This document shows positions 1 through 10,393 of a DNA stretch of 64,000 nt, piece by piece; positions within the stretch are counted from its first letter, which is position 1; each line of letters starts with the position of its first letter. The notes below the pieces were generated by a model. That model made no database searches and had not been told where the DNA came from. It saw nothing but the letters and a program-made list of their open reading frames with translations. Made by a program: the position numbers and the translations under genes. Source of the stretch: Linnemannia schmuckeri (Eukaryota > Mortierellomycota > Mortierellomycetes > Mortierellales > Mortierellaceae); contig JANATG010000002.1 in NCBI GenBank assembly GCA_029449235.1, positions 3,782,001 to 3,846,000 on the forward strand, written 5' to 3'.

Positions 1-222
1 TTTCCCAATATTAATAGATACCATGTCCACGAGAAACTTCAGAGCTTTATGGCACCTATTCCTGCGGGCACCTGGCATGAGGAAATGATCGAAGAGTTGT
101 TCTCGTCCTTGCTCGGCCGGAAAGGAGGCAACTTGGATGATGACGAGGAGGACGAGAACGAGACCAAGGAGGATGAGGAGCAAGAAGATATTCCTGACGA
201 TGGTCTCCGTATCTTTGGTTAA
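1..222 (+). CDS. BFR2: Bfr2/AATF (TRAUB domain) C-terminus, 5' truncated
   Basis: An open frame runs from base 1 to a TAA at 220-222, giving the last 73 residues of a protein that starts outside the window. The beginning, RYHVHEKLQSFMAPIP, followed by a WHEE..IEELFSSLLG segment, resembles the conserved C-terminal TRAUB domain of AATF/Bfr2. The family is known as a nucleolar factor of early small-subunit processome assembly and 18S rRNA maturation. After the domain comes an acidic Asp/Glu-rich tail ending in GLRIFG. The visible part contains no intron. It converges on the histone H3 gene, whose stop lies about 420 bp downstream. Family assignment rests on recalled motif similarity only, so it is good but not certain. 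Confidence 0.75.
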   Translation, partial: FPNINRYHVHEKLQSFMAPIPAGTWHEEMIEELFSSLLGRKGGNLDDDEEDENETKEDEEQEDIPDDGLRIFG

Positions 223-640
223 AGCACATTCCTTTACACACATTTATTCCCTTTTTGCACTTTTTCTTTTCTTCTGTTCACTCCCATCCACATCCACCAT
301 TGCATATTACCCCCCACTTTCCATTTCACCATTTTTTTTCATTCGTCCAGGAAATCAAATAATTAAAAAAAAGATCCGGTTTGCGTTTGCATAGAGCACT
401 TTTGTGATTCTGAGTTTCGATGGAGTTGTTTTGATTTTTTTTTTTTTTTTTTTTTTTCGCTGTTTTTTAATGTGTGGAAATAGAGGCTTGGGTAGAAAAA
501 TAACAAATGCTAAAGGAGGAAAGCAAAGAAAAAAAAACCAAAGGAAAGGTGAAGTTTTGCTTGAGCAAAGTGATCATGTTGCGAGATAGGTTTGCTCCTT
601 GTTATAGTGTGTCGATAAAGCGTGCGTCAGCCCTATTGCT
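223..640. other. Convergent spacer between BFR2 and histone H3
   Basis: This 418-bp stretch between two convergent stop codons holds 3' UTR sequence. It is AT-rich, with a run of about 23 T at 435-457 and several short A runs. I see no conserved reading frame or RNA gene; the open frames here are short and of low complexity. Confidence 0.6.
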
Positions 641-1051
641 TTAGGTGCGCTCACCACGGAGACGACGAGCGAGGTGAATATCTTTGGGCTGGATAGTAAC
701 ACGCTTGGCGTGGATGGCAGCCAAGTTCGTATCCTCAAACAACGAGACCAAGTAAGCCTCAGAGGCCTCCTGGAGAGCACCAATAGCGCTCGACTGGAAA
801 CGAAGATCCGTCTTGAAATCCTGAGCAATCTCACGGACAAGACGCTGGAAGGGGAGCTTACGGATCAGGAGCTCAGTCGACTTCTGGTAACGACGGATCT
901 CACGGAGAGCGACGGTTCCGGGGCGGTAACGGTGAGGCTTCTTGACACCACCGGTGGCGGGGGCCGACTTGCGGGCGGCCTTGGTGGCGAGCTGCTTGCG
1001 GGGAGCTTTGCCTCCGGTCGACTTGCGGGCGGTCTGCTTGGTACGAGCCAT
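641..1051 (-). CDS. Histone H3
   Basis: Intronless gene of 136 codons plus stop, starting MARTKQTARKSTGGKAPRKQ and ending RRLRGERT, the exact canonical H3 length. It is a core nucleosome protein: the N-terminal tail carries the modifiable lysines K4, K9, K14, K27 and K36, followed by the histone fold. The variant positions are mixed: residue 31 is Ala as in animal H3.1, while the 87-90 region reads SAIG with a Ser at position 96, closer to H3.3. Such mosaics are normal in fungi. The start is unambiguous because upstream in-frame sequence is low-complexity UTR. The 245-bp upstream spacer must contain its promoter. No other histone gene is adjacent. Confidence 0.97.
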   Translation of the reverse strand: MARTKQTARKSTGGKAPRKQLATKAARKSAPATGGVKKPHRYRPGTVALREIRRYQKSTELLIRKLPFQRLVREIAQDFKTDLRFQSSAIGALQEASEAYLVSLFEDTNLAAIHAKRVTIQPKDIHLARRLRGERT

Positions 1052-1296
1052 TTTTTTTTTGTGTGTGTTGTTGGCGGTGGTGGGATGAAAGGGAGAGGTG
1101 GGATGAGAGGAAAAGAGAGATGGATGAAGAGGGAAGGAAAAGGGGAAGCCAAACAAATACAAGCGCGTCGCGATGGCTTCACTTTTGAAAAAATCCAAAC
1201 AAACAAAACGCAGTCCGCACACTCAAAACGCGTCCTGTGCAAATGAAATCACTGTCACATATCCATTATTTTTTTATTACGCCTAAAGATTTACAT

Positions 1297-3046
1297 TCAT
1301 ACAGACTGGGTTGTACTCTGAGAGAGAGGGAGGATCATTCGGCAACCTTGGCCGATAATCTCCCATTTGGCAGGGAGCACACCAGCGACCTCACCATCAG
1401 CTTCGACATAGATTTTGTCCTTGGCATTGACAGGTGAGATCGATACCTTGGTGTTGCGCTGAGTAAAGGCTTGATGCGCAGGCAGGTTCATCAAGTTGCC
1501 AGACTTCAACGCAGGCGAAGCCTTGAAAAAGGCGTCCGTCAACGTCAAGTCATGCAAGCACACAACATCAAACTATGCATGATAATAAGAAGGAATACAC
1601 CACTAGTCAGTAAATGATAAAAAAGGATGAGAACGCGTCCTGGGCATACAAAGTACATAGAGTAGATCCACTTCGTACCTGTCCGTCAGAAATCTGTGCC
1701 TTGGGGGCAATGTGCATGTTACCTCCAAGATAACGTCCATTGGCAACAGCCATGATATACAGGCCCATCTCCTTTTCCTTTCCATCTTCAGCGCCAGCAG
1801 ATCCTCCCGTGAGCGTGTATTTGACTGGTGGGGGTCTATAGACCAGTCCAGTGAGGTATGTATACAGCCAGTAAACCAAACCACCCGAGATGTACTTGGC
1901 AATAGATGATGACTCGACTCTCTTGATAATCGATCCACTATCAAGTGTTTGTCCATGAATACAATACAAGATTGCGTTAGTCGGTCTAGTTCAATGACTC
2001 TATTATCTGTCACCATGTCCCAAGTCGCTTTTCTTAAGTTTACCTGATGCCGACGGAGCAAATGTTGATAAAGTACTGCTCATTAGTCGCCGAGGGCGAG
2101 TTAGGCTTGGTGGCTGAGACATGTCCAACGTCCACCAAAGTACTTTCGGTGCTCAATATCAACTCCTAGAGACATGAAAGGCATGGAATGGTAAGTAGCT
2201 GTTGTTCACTTGATTCTATTCAAGTCTTGAAGAACAAAATATGCATAAGCCGTACAAGGGCTTCAAGAGGATCCTTGGGAGTCTTAGTAGTGCGGACGAA
2301 ATCGCCTCCTGTTCCTGAAGAAATGATACCGACAGCACACCCCTTGGAGTTGCCATCGGCGAGCATATATCCATTCACGACTTGACTGATGGTGCCGTCA
2401 CCTGTGAATGTAGAAACGATAAAAGGAGATGGTCAGTCTTCAGAAAAGCAACTCTACTAGATATGATGATATTGAGGGATAGTGAGAGATGGTGAGGGGT
2501 ATAAAAGTTACCTCCGACGGCGACGACGATGTTGTAACCTTCGTTGACAAACTCCCGTGCGAGGTCCGAGGCATGGCCAGAGTGCTGTGTGTACTCAACC
2601 TTCCATTTTGTGCTTGCAAGACGAGTGGTTACTGCAGGCTCCAACTATTTTTTTCGACCAATAATATTTGTTCGAGTAAGGGAGAGAAGAGAAAAAGTGC
2701 TGTTTAGAAAAAAATGTGGAGACAATAACTTCATCGGAAGAAAGGAATTCTCACGCAAATTGGTGTCACAGGGCAATTGACCCACGGAAAAGTCGATAGC
2801 AACAACACTGTTTCCGAGGACAATGCTCTAGTTTCTCCGAAGTAGGTGAACACTTGCCATGTCCCAGGTCTTGCCTCCTTTGCCGCCTCCGCCGCGTCTG
2901 TTGACAATGAATCCAATCTACTCGACCAAAGAAGAGCGGTTAGAATGAGGAGGGCAATCAGTTAGGTTAACGATAAAAAAAACTCAGGCACGGTTTCAGG
3001 CAGGAGAAGATCCAGATTTTTTGCACTGTACCTTTTTTCCGTCCAT
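1297..3046 (-). CDS. Diacylglycerol/sphingosine-kinase-type lipid kinase (DAGK catalytic domain)
   Basis: Seven exons fit in phase: 3032-3046, 2858-2917, 2512-2644, 2256-2401, 2044-2165, 1679-1937 and 1297-1572, giving 336 residues. Exon 2 encodes the start of the DAGK catalytic fold (IGFIVNRRGGGGKGGKTW). Exon 3 carries HSGHASDLAREFV, and the exon 3-4 junction forms the nucleotide-binding VGGDGTI. Later come SSGTGGDF and GNMHIAPKAQISDG, typical of YegS, bacterial DgkB and sphingosine kinases. The family phosphorylates a lipid hydroxyl with ATP; the substrate here (diacylglycerol, ceramide or long-chain base) cannot be told. No signal peptide or membrane segment is seen. The second intron (2645-2857) appears to use a GC donor, because no GT site keeps the frame. 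Confidence 0.85.
2645..2857 (-). other. GC-AG intron in the lipid kinase gene
   Basis: The exon ends with ATG followed by GCAAGTG, the usual form of a GC donor, and the next exon opens after AATAG with TTGGAGCC. Joining them in phase 0 gives KTWDM-LEPAVTT, matching the family pattern before the HSGHA segment. The nearby GT (GCAA|GTGTTC) would shift the frame. Confidence 0.6.
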
Positions 3047-4132
3047 GGTATGATTATATGTGAGTGGAGAGAGAAGGCTATTGGAGGACGAACAGAAAAG
3101 CCCAAGGAATTGTTAGAGTACGAGTGCAGAGGGATAATAAGAGTGGAGTAGGTGTGGTTGGTTAGTCATTATTATTGCAACCGTACAAAAAAGATGCGTG
3201 AACTCCTGAGCGACAAATAAGCGTTAGACAATGACAAAAAGTATGGAGATTCCTGCAAGGGGTGTGTCCCAGTGCGCGCATGAGACCTACATGTGGAAAG
3301 TGTGAGGAGATGGTTGAAGTTGTGGGATGAAGGGAGTAGGCGTGAGTGAGGTGAGAGTGGAGAGTTCTGAATGAAAGGTGATGAAGGGATGAAGGAGGGG
3401 TATAGGTAGATGGGTGTGGGTGGGAGAGGGCAAAGAAGAGCAAAGAGTGAAATAAAAACGGAAAACGAAAGAAACATAAAAAACAATTTAGTTGCCGCAC
3501 TAATGCAAAGGCCAGGCAAAAGGGATGGTCCCTGAAAGGCAATTCCACCCTGTCAGCACATTCCTCCCTTGAGTTCTCGTTGTGTGTGTAGGGGGTACAG
3601 TGTGGGTAACGCTTCTATTGTTTTTTTTCTCGTTTTCATATGTTACCCAAGTGGACCAGAATAAAGTTCGGACTCCTTTCTCGGCCTTGGACGCTTGACA
3701 AGGCTTCCCACCTGGGGGTACGGACACATGTGCTCTCTCAATGCACGGTCGCACTCTTTTTTGCCTGTCCTTACAATGTGTCCGATCATTGTTCTCGGTG
3801 GTCTGATTGGTATTGCTATCGCTGTTGTTTACCGTTGTCTCGTCTGCTTGTAGTGTATACAGGTTATTGCGTTGCATCGGCATTACCCATGCTGCAAATT
3901 GGTCTCGGCCCTTTTTGTCTAGAAAAAGTTTTTTTGGTGCTCTCTTTGGCGTAGGTGATTCTTGCTAATCTCACCTGTGAGACCGCCAGACCACAGACCT
4001 GCAATCACCAAATTGCACATGGTGCTCTTCAAATAGTCAAGTCAAGTGGACATCCTAGCAAGTCGCCCGTACCTCTTCTCATTCCTTCCACTCTTCGACA
4101 TATCGCCTACTACACACACTGACCTTTCAACG
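3047..4132. promoter_or_regulatory. Divergent intergenic region, lipid kinase / GPI protein
   Basis: This 1.09-kb region separates two divergent start codons and must contain both promoters. The strand-biased pyrimidine-rich stretch around 3300-3480 reads as 5' UTR or promoter of the minus-strand gene. Apart from one very short hydrophobic open frame (3776-3853, listed separately), no coding signal was found. Confidence 0.45.
3776..3853 (+). CDS. Candidate 25-residue hydrophobic micropeptide
   Basis: An ATG in a fair context (acaATGtgt) opens 25 codons ending in TAG. The product starts MCPIIVLGGLIGIAIAVVYR and ends in a short Cys-containing tail, so it is essentially one membrane helix with a positive charge and three cysteines after it. 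No codon ends in A, which fits coding bias in neighbouring genes better than the AT-rich spacer does. I recognise no family. It could be chance, an upstream frame in the 5' UTR of the gene at 4133, or a real small membrane protein. Confidence 0.25.
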   Translation: MCPIIVLGGLIGIAIAVVYRCLVCL

Positions 4133-4933
4133 ATGCATTTCCAAGGTCAACAACTCCTTTTCATCCTGCTCGGGCACTTATTTGCCATGGGTTGTCCAGG
4201 GTCCACCTTGTCCCAGGACTTGATCAAGTCGCGAGTCCTCGATGGCATTTGGAAGATGACCCGTTACTCGTTCATCGCAACTGTAACAGCGGACGCTCAT
4301 GGACGCCGCAACATCACAGGTGCCCAGCTGGGTCAAGGAGGTTGCAGCAAGCAAGAAAACCTTACTTGGAAGGTTGAAGGCAAGTCCTTCAGTCAGGTTT
4401 CAGGCACTCTCGAGACCCTCTTCGGTTCTTCTGGTATCTGAGAGATCCAGTTGTTTGTCCCCATCGCTGGCAACAACGACCATGCGCTCAAGCAGGCGTT
4501 GAACCCTAACTACCTCAAGTTCCGGGCCTACAAGGACGGCACCACCCCATTGAACCTCTGTATGGCTACTCAGGTGCTTCCGCCCGAGACGACTGATTCG
4601 TCCATGGTTACAGCCTTCTCCAGCCTAGCTCTGAGCAAGTCTGGTGTCCGTGATGTCCCCCAGTTGATTGTTATGGTTGACCCTTCGAATCCGAAACAGT
4701 GCCCCTCGCGCTGGGTACAGTTTGGTGGTGTGTATGCCAAGGGGATTGATTTTCTAAAGGAGTACTGCAAGTCTGGAGCATGCATGGAGATCTCCAAGAA
4801 AGGGGAGCAAACTCCGGAGGTCTTTCACAACAGCAGCACCAGCCAACCTGCACGTTCCGGAACCAGCGGTCTTCTGTCGGTGGACTGGGTTGGACGCGTC
4901 TTTGTCGCCGTGTGCATTTCCGCGATGTTGTGA
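4133..4933 (+). pseudogene. Secreted, GPI-anchor-like protein with one in-frame TGA
   Basis: One frame runs from ATG 4133 to TGA 4931-4933 (266 codons) but is broken by a single TGA at 4439-4441, after codon 102. The N-terminus has a signal-peptide-like hydrophobic core (LLFILLGHLFAMGCPG). The C-terminus has a Ser/Thr-rich stretch, then a hydrophobic end (VGRVFVAVCISAML) as in GPI-anchor signals. Several cysteines are spread along the chain, and one NLT glycosylation site lies before the stop. Coding character is the same on both sides of the TGA, so one substitution, such as CGA to TGA, explains it. It may be a young pseudogene, a sequencing error, or a gene with stop readthrough. The 17-nt GT..AG segment around the stop is too short for a normal intron and would shift the frame. 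Family unknown; cell-surface location inferred. Confidence 0.6.
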
Positions 4934-5043
4934 CGGCGATTTCATTTACTACTTCAAACAAAATAAAAGACAAGCGCGCTCTTTTTTGCGCCTCTTTTCG
5001 CCACTGAAAGGTTGTTTTGATCCTCTTTTTTCACACACACATC

Positions 5044-7224
5044 ATGGCCATCATGGAGACAGACCCCACCACTATGAATCGACGTACAGCAAAAACCGAG
5101 GACCTTGGACAACTGCAAGAGAGCTTTGTTGTCAAGACGCGCGATTATAAGCAGCAGTACGCTCATTTGTACTATATGCGTCTCATGTTGATGCGCCCCT
5201 TGGTTCTCGCTCAAGCAAAGCTCAAGTGGGGTATGTTGTACCTTCACACAACTGGACGTATGCTGCTGGTGTAAGAGAAATTCAAAGTAAATGCTTTTAG
5301 GCTTGGTATTAACCAGCTGTACCCTATTGTACGTAGCCTCATTGGATCCCAAGGCGAATCATGTCGAAAAGATCCTGGACGTCCAGCAGGGCGAGATCTC
5401 ATACCTAGTTGGAACAATCTACATGGAAATGAAGCTTAAGCCAAACATTCTCGACGATCTTACTAAAGATGTATGTATGGACGACAAGGACAGTCAATCA
5501 TTTGAAGCTGTATGCATCTCTTTGTGAGTGAATCTAGAACTAATCCTTGCCATTACACGTTTCCATTTCAAATTGCAGCACTGGATTGCAGCTCAACCCG
5601 ACCGGCCAAAGTACACGGATGATACAGATTCAGTTTACCTGGAAGACGAATCTGGTCGTGTTAAGCTGACAGGAGTCAAGATCACGAACGACTTTTTCGT
5701 TACTGGTATGCTCTCCTTCTTTGGCGATACCAGGACGTGAATGGTTTGGCATCTTGATTGAAAAGTGAGCTGACCACAACTGACTTGTCTGTAGGTGTCG
5801 TGATGGGCGTCCTCGGAAGTGAAGATCCCAATGGCGATTTCAAGGTCATTGATCTTTGTTATGCCGGACAGGGACCACAGGAACAACACACTCTCATGGA
5901 GACCGGTATGACTGAGAGCATATTTTGATGAAACTGTCAAAGTTCAAAGAAGCAGAGTAAGGGTGATTGGACTGACATTTTACTCGCATTCATTTCTCAC
6001 ATATAGACGAAGCGGACAAGTACATTGCTTTGGTATCAGGTCTTGGTATCGGGGGAAACGACTTCAAGCCCTTGGAACTGGATTTGCTCGCCGAGTATTT
6101 GACAGGAGAAATTGGTGGCGTCAAGGTACAACTTACAGCAGATGCGGAACAAATTGTTCTCAGTTGACTATATAAATGGCTGTGCTGCTTTACTTCTCGC
6201 TAACATGACCATTCACATACCACTATCAGGAACAAACCAAATGCGCAAACATTGTCCGCGTCGTGATTGCGGGAAATTCTATTATCACTCCGCCTCCAGT
6301 CGAAGACGATTCCAAAATTGTATGTGAATTATAAATTGGAGCATGGTTGAAAGCAACACTGAACGTACCCCCTCCATCGGACTACTACTGACCAAGCTTT
6401 ACTTTGTTTTGTCAATAGAAAAAATACGGATACGACAGGTCGACATTTGTTACGGCGCCCACGATGATTTTTGACAACTTTCTTCAGGAGGTGTGCTCCA
6501 GTGTAGATGTTGACTTGATGGCGGGAGAAAGCGACCCTTCAAGTGTGACGATACCTCAGCAGCCCATCCACCCAGCATTACTGCCCTCAACACGCCAATA
6601 CTCTACGTTTCACAGTGTTACCAATCCTTACTGGGGAAGCGTGGATCATGTCACTCTTTTGGGCAGTTCTGGACAGACTATTGATGATATTTACAAATAT
6701 GTGAAGGGCGAGAATCGATTGGAGATGGCGGTCAAGACTGTTGGGTGGAGACATATGGCGCCCACAGCACCGGATACTCTCTGTAAGTCAATATGTTAAC
6801 GGCGCGAAGTACTGGAGAACGCGATGGTGGTGGCTTGAACTGGTACTGACGCGTCGTATTTCTTATGTTTTTGCTTTAATAGGGTGTTACCCATTCAAGG
6901 ACAGGGACCCATTCATCATGAGCCAGGCACCTCACATTTACTTTGTCGGCAATCAAGACAAGTTTGCCACTGAGTTGGTGATAGGTAACAACGCAGTTGT
7001 GTTCATTGACTTCCCACCCGAAACCACTGACAATGGGTACGCAGGATAGAACATATTTCTAATAATGTTATGCCGTTTTCCTTTTTCTCATAGGTGCTGA
7101 CGGTCAGAGGACAAGAGTTGTGATGTTGCCTTCCTTTTCATCCACAGGCACAATAGCCCTCGTCAATTTGAGGACGTTGGAGTGCCAGACTGTTTCATTC
7201 TCAACCTCCAAGCCCAAGAACTAG
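5044..7224 (+). CDS. POLD2: DNA polymerase delta subunit 2 (Pol31/Cdc1/p50)
   Basis: About nine exons: 5044-5230, roughly 5302-5470, 5579-5705, 5795-5905, 6007-6125, 6230-6319, 6419-6782, 6883-6984 and 7094-7224. The N-terminus has the family segment QQYAHLYYMRLMLMRP, then KILDVQQGEISYLVGTIYMEM. The OB-fold region gives LEDESGRVKLTG. The inactive calcineurin-like part gives LVSGLGIGG and VWRHMAPTAPDTLWCYPF-like sequence near 6750-6900. The C-terminus reads VVMLPSFSSTGTIALVNL. This B-subunit links the catalytic subunit to the other small subunits of the replicative polymerase in the nucleus. The start of exon 2 is uncertain: acceptors at about 5301 and 5337 both keep the frame. Its stop lies 152 bp from the convergent FKBP gene. 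Confidence 0.92.
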
Positions 7225-7376
7225 AATTACAATCTCAGAACATCAATTACAATGAAGTCATGTACACAATATACAACCAATCGTGGCGGACATGAAAGGT
7301 GGTAATGAAAATGCTGGTTTATCAAGTGTGAACGATGAAAAAATAATGAATGAAGGGGGATGACTAATTAGGGTGT

Positions 7377-8695
7377 TTACTTCAAAGTAACCAACTTGAC
7401 CTCAAAGACCAAAGTGGCGTTGCGAGGAATATCTGGGGGAGCACCCTGAGCACCGTAGGCGAGGGCAGGGGGGATGGTCAAGCGACGCTCACCGCCCAAC
7501 ATCATGCCCTGGATACCGAGATCCCATCCCTTGATGACCTCACCGCGACCGAGGTTGAAGTTGAAGGGCTTTCCGCTGGTGTTCTTATCAAAGACCTTGC
7601 CGTTGGTGAGGCGTCCGATGTAACGCATACCGATCTTCTTGCCAGACTTGGCAGCGGCACCGGTACCGACCTTGACATCCTCAATAATCAAACCGTTGGC
7701 GAGGACCTTCTTGTTGTCCTCCTTCTTCTTGGGCTCTTCCTTCTTCTTGGGCTCCTCCTTCTTCTTGGGCTCCTCCTTCTTGGGGGTAGCGGCCTCCTTC
7801 TTCTTGGGCTCCTCCTTCTTGACGGGGACAGCCTTGGCCTCGGCGACCTTCTGCTTCTTCTCGGGAACGGCAGCGGCAGCCTTCTTAGGCTCTTCGAACT
7901 GAGCGACGCGCTTGGCACCCTTGGTGACAATCACGTTCTCGTCCTCCTCCTCCTCATCGTCCTCCTCCTCGTCCTCGTCCTCCTCATCCTCATCCATATC
8001 CTCCTCATCCTCGTCGCCGTACATGTCCTCCTCGTCAGAGTCAAAGTCCATGCCCTCGTCGTCGGGGAGGTAGTTTCCAGACAAGTGAACAGAGCTACCG
8101 TGGAGAAGGGAGAAGATAAAAAAAAATATAAACTGAGTTAGATCATGAATCGGACTGATACCACAAACGTTAGAGCCAGTATGAACAGGAATGAAAGGTT
8201 GAAGCTTACTTCTCGCCAGAGACGGAGAAGGTGATCTCCTCGCCCTCGGTGAAGACCAGGTCCAAGGTCTGCTGCTCGACCTTTCCTGCGGTCAAGGAGC
8301 AGAGGATGAAGGTCTTCTTGTCAACGGTGACGCGAATGGAAGAGCGACCAGGCTTGGTCTCCTCGTCCAAAGCAGCCTATTGGAAATTTTTCATGGGAAA
8401 TACCAGAGTTAGCACATTGATTTTAAGGAATAATACGAGATAGCAGGCTGAAAAAGTACCAGGTGTGCAGCTTACCATCGACAACTTGAAAGAGTTCTCG
8501 ACGACCTGGCTATAAGTCTTTTCAGGAAAAACGGTCAAACCTAAGAGTTGTAGGTATCGGAATAGAGTGTGAAAGAGCGTGAGTTAGGCTGACCGTGCAA
8601 AACATGGTATTGTCGTATAAAACGCGGTTGACATGGTAGCAAGAAGAGGCAGAGGAGACAAGAAGAGAGAGGGACATACCCCAGAAGCCCAACAT
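7377..8695 (-). CDS. FPR4: Nucleolar FKBP-type prolyl isomerase with nucleoplasmin-like domain (Fpr3/Fpr4-like), apparent frameshift
   Basis: Exons 8680-8695, 8476-8542, 8210-8376 and 7377-8094. The N-terminus is a nucleoplasmin-like domain (MLGFWGLTVFPEK, then TYSQVVENSFKLSM). Next come a long Asp/Glu block, a Lys-rich block with repeated EEPKKK units, and a complete C-terminal FKBP domain (GLIIEDVKVGTG to NATLVFEVKLVTLK, with GWDLGIQGM and LAYG of the active site). Yeast relatives are nucleolar histone chaperones and prolyl isomerases. Anomaly: the first two coding exons total 83 bases where 84 are needed. The shift maps to a run of six A on the coding strand (8519-8524), between FPEK and TYSQ. 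A homopolymer error is the simplest cause; a real mutation is possible. Transcribed away from the C2C2-finger gene. Confidence 0.9.
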
Positions 8696-9175
8696 GGTAG
8701 ATGAATGTGTGTGTGTTAAAGGGAAAAGGATGATTTCGAACACAAAGGAGCAAAACGCTTGGTATGTCTATGCCTTGGATAAAAAAAAAAAAAAAAAAAA
8801 AAAAATCACAACACGAGTGACTGCGCTCTCTGTCCACACAAGCCACTCACTTTTTTTCTTTTTTTTTCTCTGTCCTTCCCTTCCAGACAAGAGCACGCCT
8901 CCTCCAACACACATCAACCCCATCCACACCTCCACACATACCCCTTTGCTTGTCTCTTCACCATCAAACGACAACCATATTCCACTCAACTCCCGTAGCA
9001 GCTTATAACTCAACCTCCTTCCAACAACAACCACACATACTCTTCGCACGGATCGACAATCACTCTCCCCTCCTAAACATTATTGCAATACTCCTGAATC
9101 AAACATCTTTTGCTCTAAATCGGCCAAACTCGTCTCATAACCACCTTCAGCCAAACGCCTATATCGCCATACATC
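8696..9175. promoter_or_regulatory. Bidirectional promoter region, FKBP / C2C2-finger gene
   Basis: This 480-bp region lies between two divergent start codons. It holds a run of about 24 A at 8780-8803 and a T-rich stretch at 8851-8870, then a C/A-rich segment with no long G tract up to the plus-strand ATG, typical of a fungal 5' UTR. I could not identify a specific factor-binding site. Confidence 0.5.
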
Positions 9176-10393
9176 ATGTCGTCCTGCCCACTTTGCGGCT
9201 ACGGCATCAGCACGTTCGCAATCTCACTCGACGCCGAGTTTGTAATGTGTGGCAACGAAAATGTAAGTTATAGTCGTGCATATAAATCATGAAGTAGTAA
9301 CAAAAATGCAATGTCTAACGTCTTTTGTTACGTTTTTCTCATATCTCGATAGTGCACATATCCATTTGAAGAAGACGCCAAGGTCGTCCGTGCCTCGGTT
9401 GTCGACAAACGATCCCCAGAAGCTATTGCAAGCGCTCGGAAAAGGAAGGCACAGTCGCTTGTATTATCGGACACCAAAGCAGCAGCAAAAAAGTCGAAAA
9501 TGGACGGTCAACGAAAGCCTGCGCCACCAACGGCCATATCTGCTGGGCCTTCCTCATGCAATGTAAAGCCACACCCTAAAGCGACTTCTGCAGCGCCCCC
9601 CAAATCTACTTCACTCACAGCAGTACCAACCATCTCTGCCGGAGCGTTTTCAACAGCCACGAGTGCTCCTACTTCGCCCACCGATCAGCCCACAATTTCC
9701 GATCTGCTGTCTGTCGACGCAGCTTTGGCGCCTACAGTTGGACCGACCGCCATACCTGCCACCAGTCACACAAATGCGGCAATCTTAAATGACTTTCTGT
9801 CGTCTATTCCGGACTTCGACAACGTTGGCAACCCGGCAGTAACCTCCCCAACGGCACCACCAAACTCATTGGGCGCATCGTCGATCAGAACATCTATAAA
9901 ACCAGCAAAGTTATCAACCGCATCCACAGTACACTTTGCTACGCCTGCATCGACTCCGTTGTCTTCACCTACCAAACTGCTTTCAGCATCCGATCTCCTA
10001 TCGGTCGACGCAGTCATGGCATCAACAGCCGTGCCAACAAGTACACCTGCAGCAACCCCCCCAGACACAACTTCCCATACAAATGCCAAGGAGCTTTCCG
10101 ATTTTCTTTCATCCATGCCAGATTTCGACACATCTACCACGGCGAATCTTACTTCAAAGGATGCCTCGAATCTGGACGAGTTTCACGGTTTTTCTTTGGA
10201 CTTCTTGGACTCCGTGCCCTGGACACCCCCTGTCACTCCTCCCAACCAACCATTACCCATTGACACGCATTCGTCTAAGCAGAACCCAGACATGTCCGCG
10301 GCCAACCTCGAGAGTCTTCTCTTTGGCAACGACTTTGAAATCGCCTTTGATCAGGAGTTCTCGGCGGAACTTCAAGCCGTGCTCCAGAGTTAA
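9176..10393 (+). CDS. N-terminal C2C2 finger protein with duplicated acidic/hydrophobic motifs
   Basis: Two exons, 9176-9262 and 9353-10393, give 375 residues. The first 35 residues form a CPLCGY...MCGNENCTYPFEED module, a four-Cys finger whose second half straddles the intron. The pattern recalls the small finger at the start of USPL1-type proteins and some SAGA-linked factors, but I cannot assign a family. A basic KKSK-type stretch follows and may be a nuclear signal. The rest is Ser/Thr/Pro/Ala-rich and likely disordered. It contains two copies of a module: ISDLLSVDA plus LNDFLSSIPDFD (about 9698-9820), and ASDLLSVDA plus LSDFLSSMPDFD (about 9989-10129). Further FSLDFLDSVPW and LESLLFGNDFEIAF segments look like acidic-hydrophobic activation motifs. 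A transcription-coactivator role is inference. Confidence 0.75.

Noticed and set aside
674..1246. Long open frame antisense to histone H3
   Set aside because: It is a mirror of the highly biased H3 codons; no protein family or start context supports it.
4428..4450. Tiny GT-AG intron of 17 nt that would remove the TGA of the surface-protein gene
   Set aside because: Far below any functional intron length, and it would shift the reading frame downstream.
7639..7902. Open frame with repeated SSFFLG units
   Set aside because: It is the antisense of the Lys-rich EEPKKK repeats in the FKBP gene and has no independent support.
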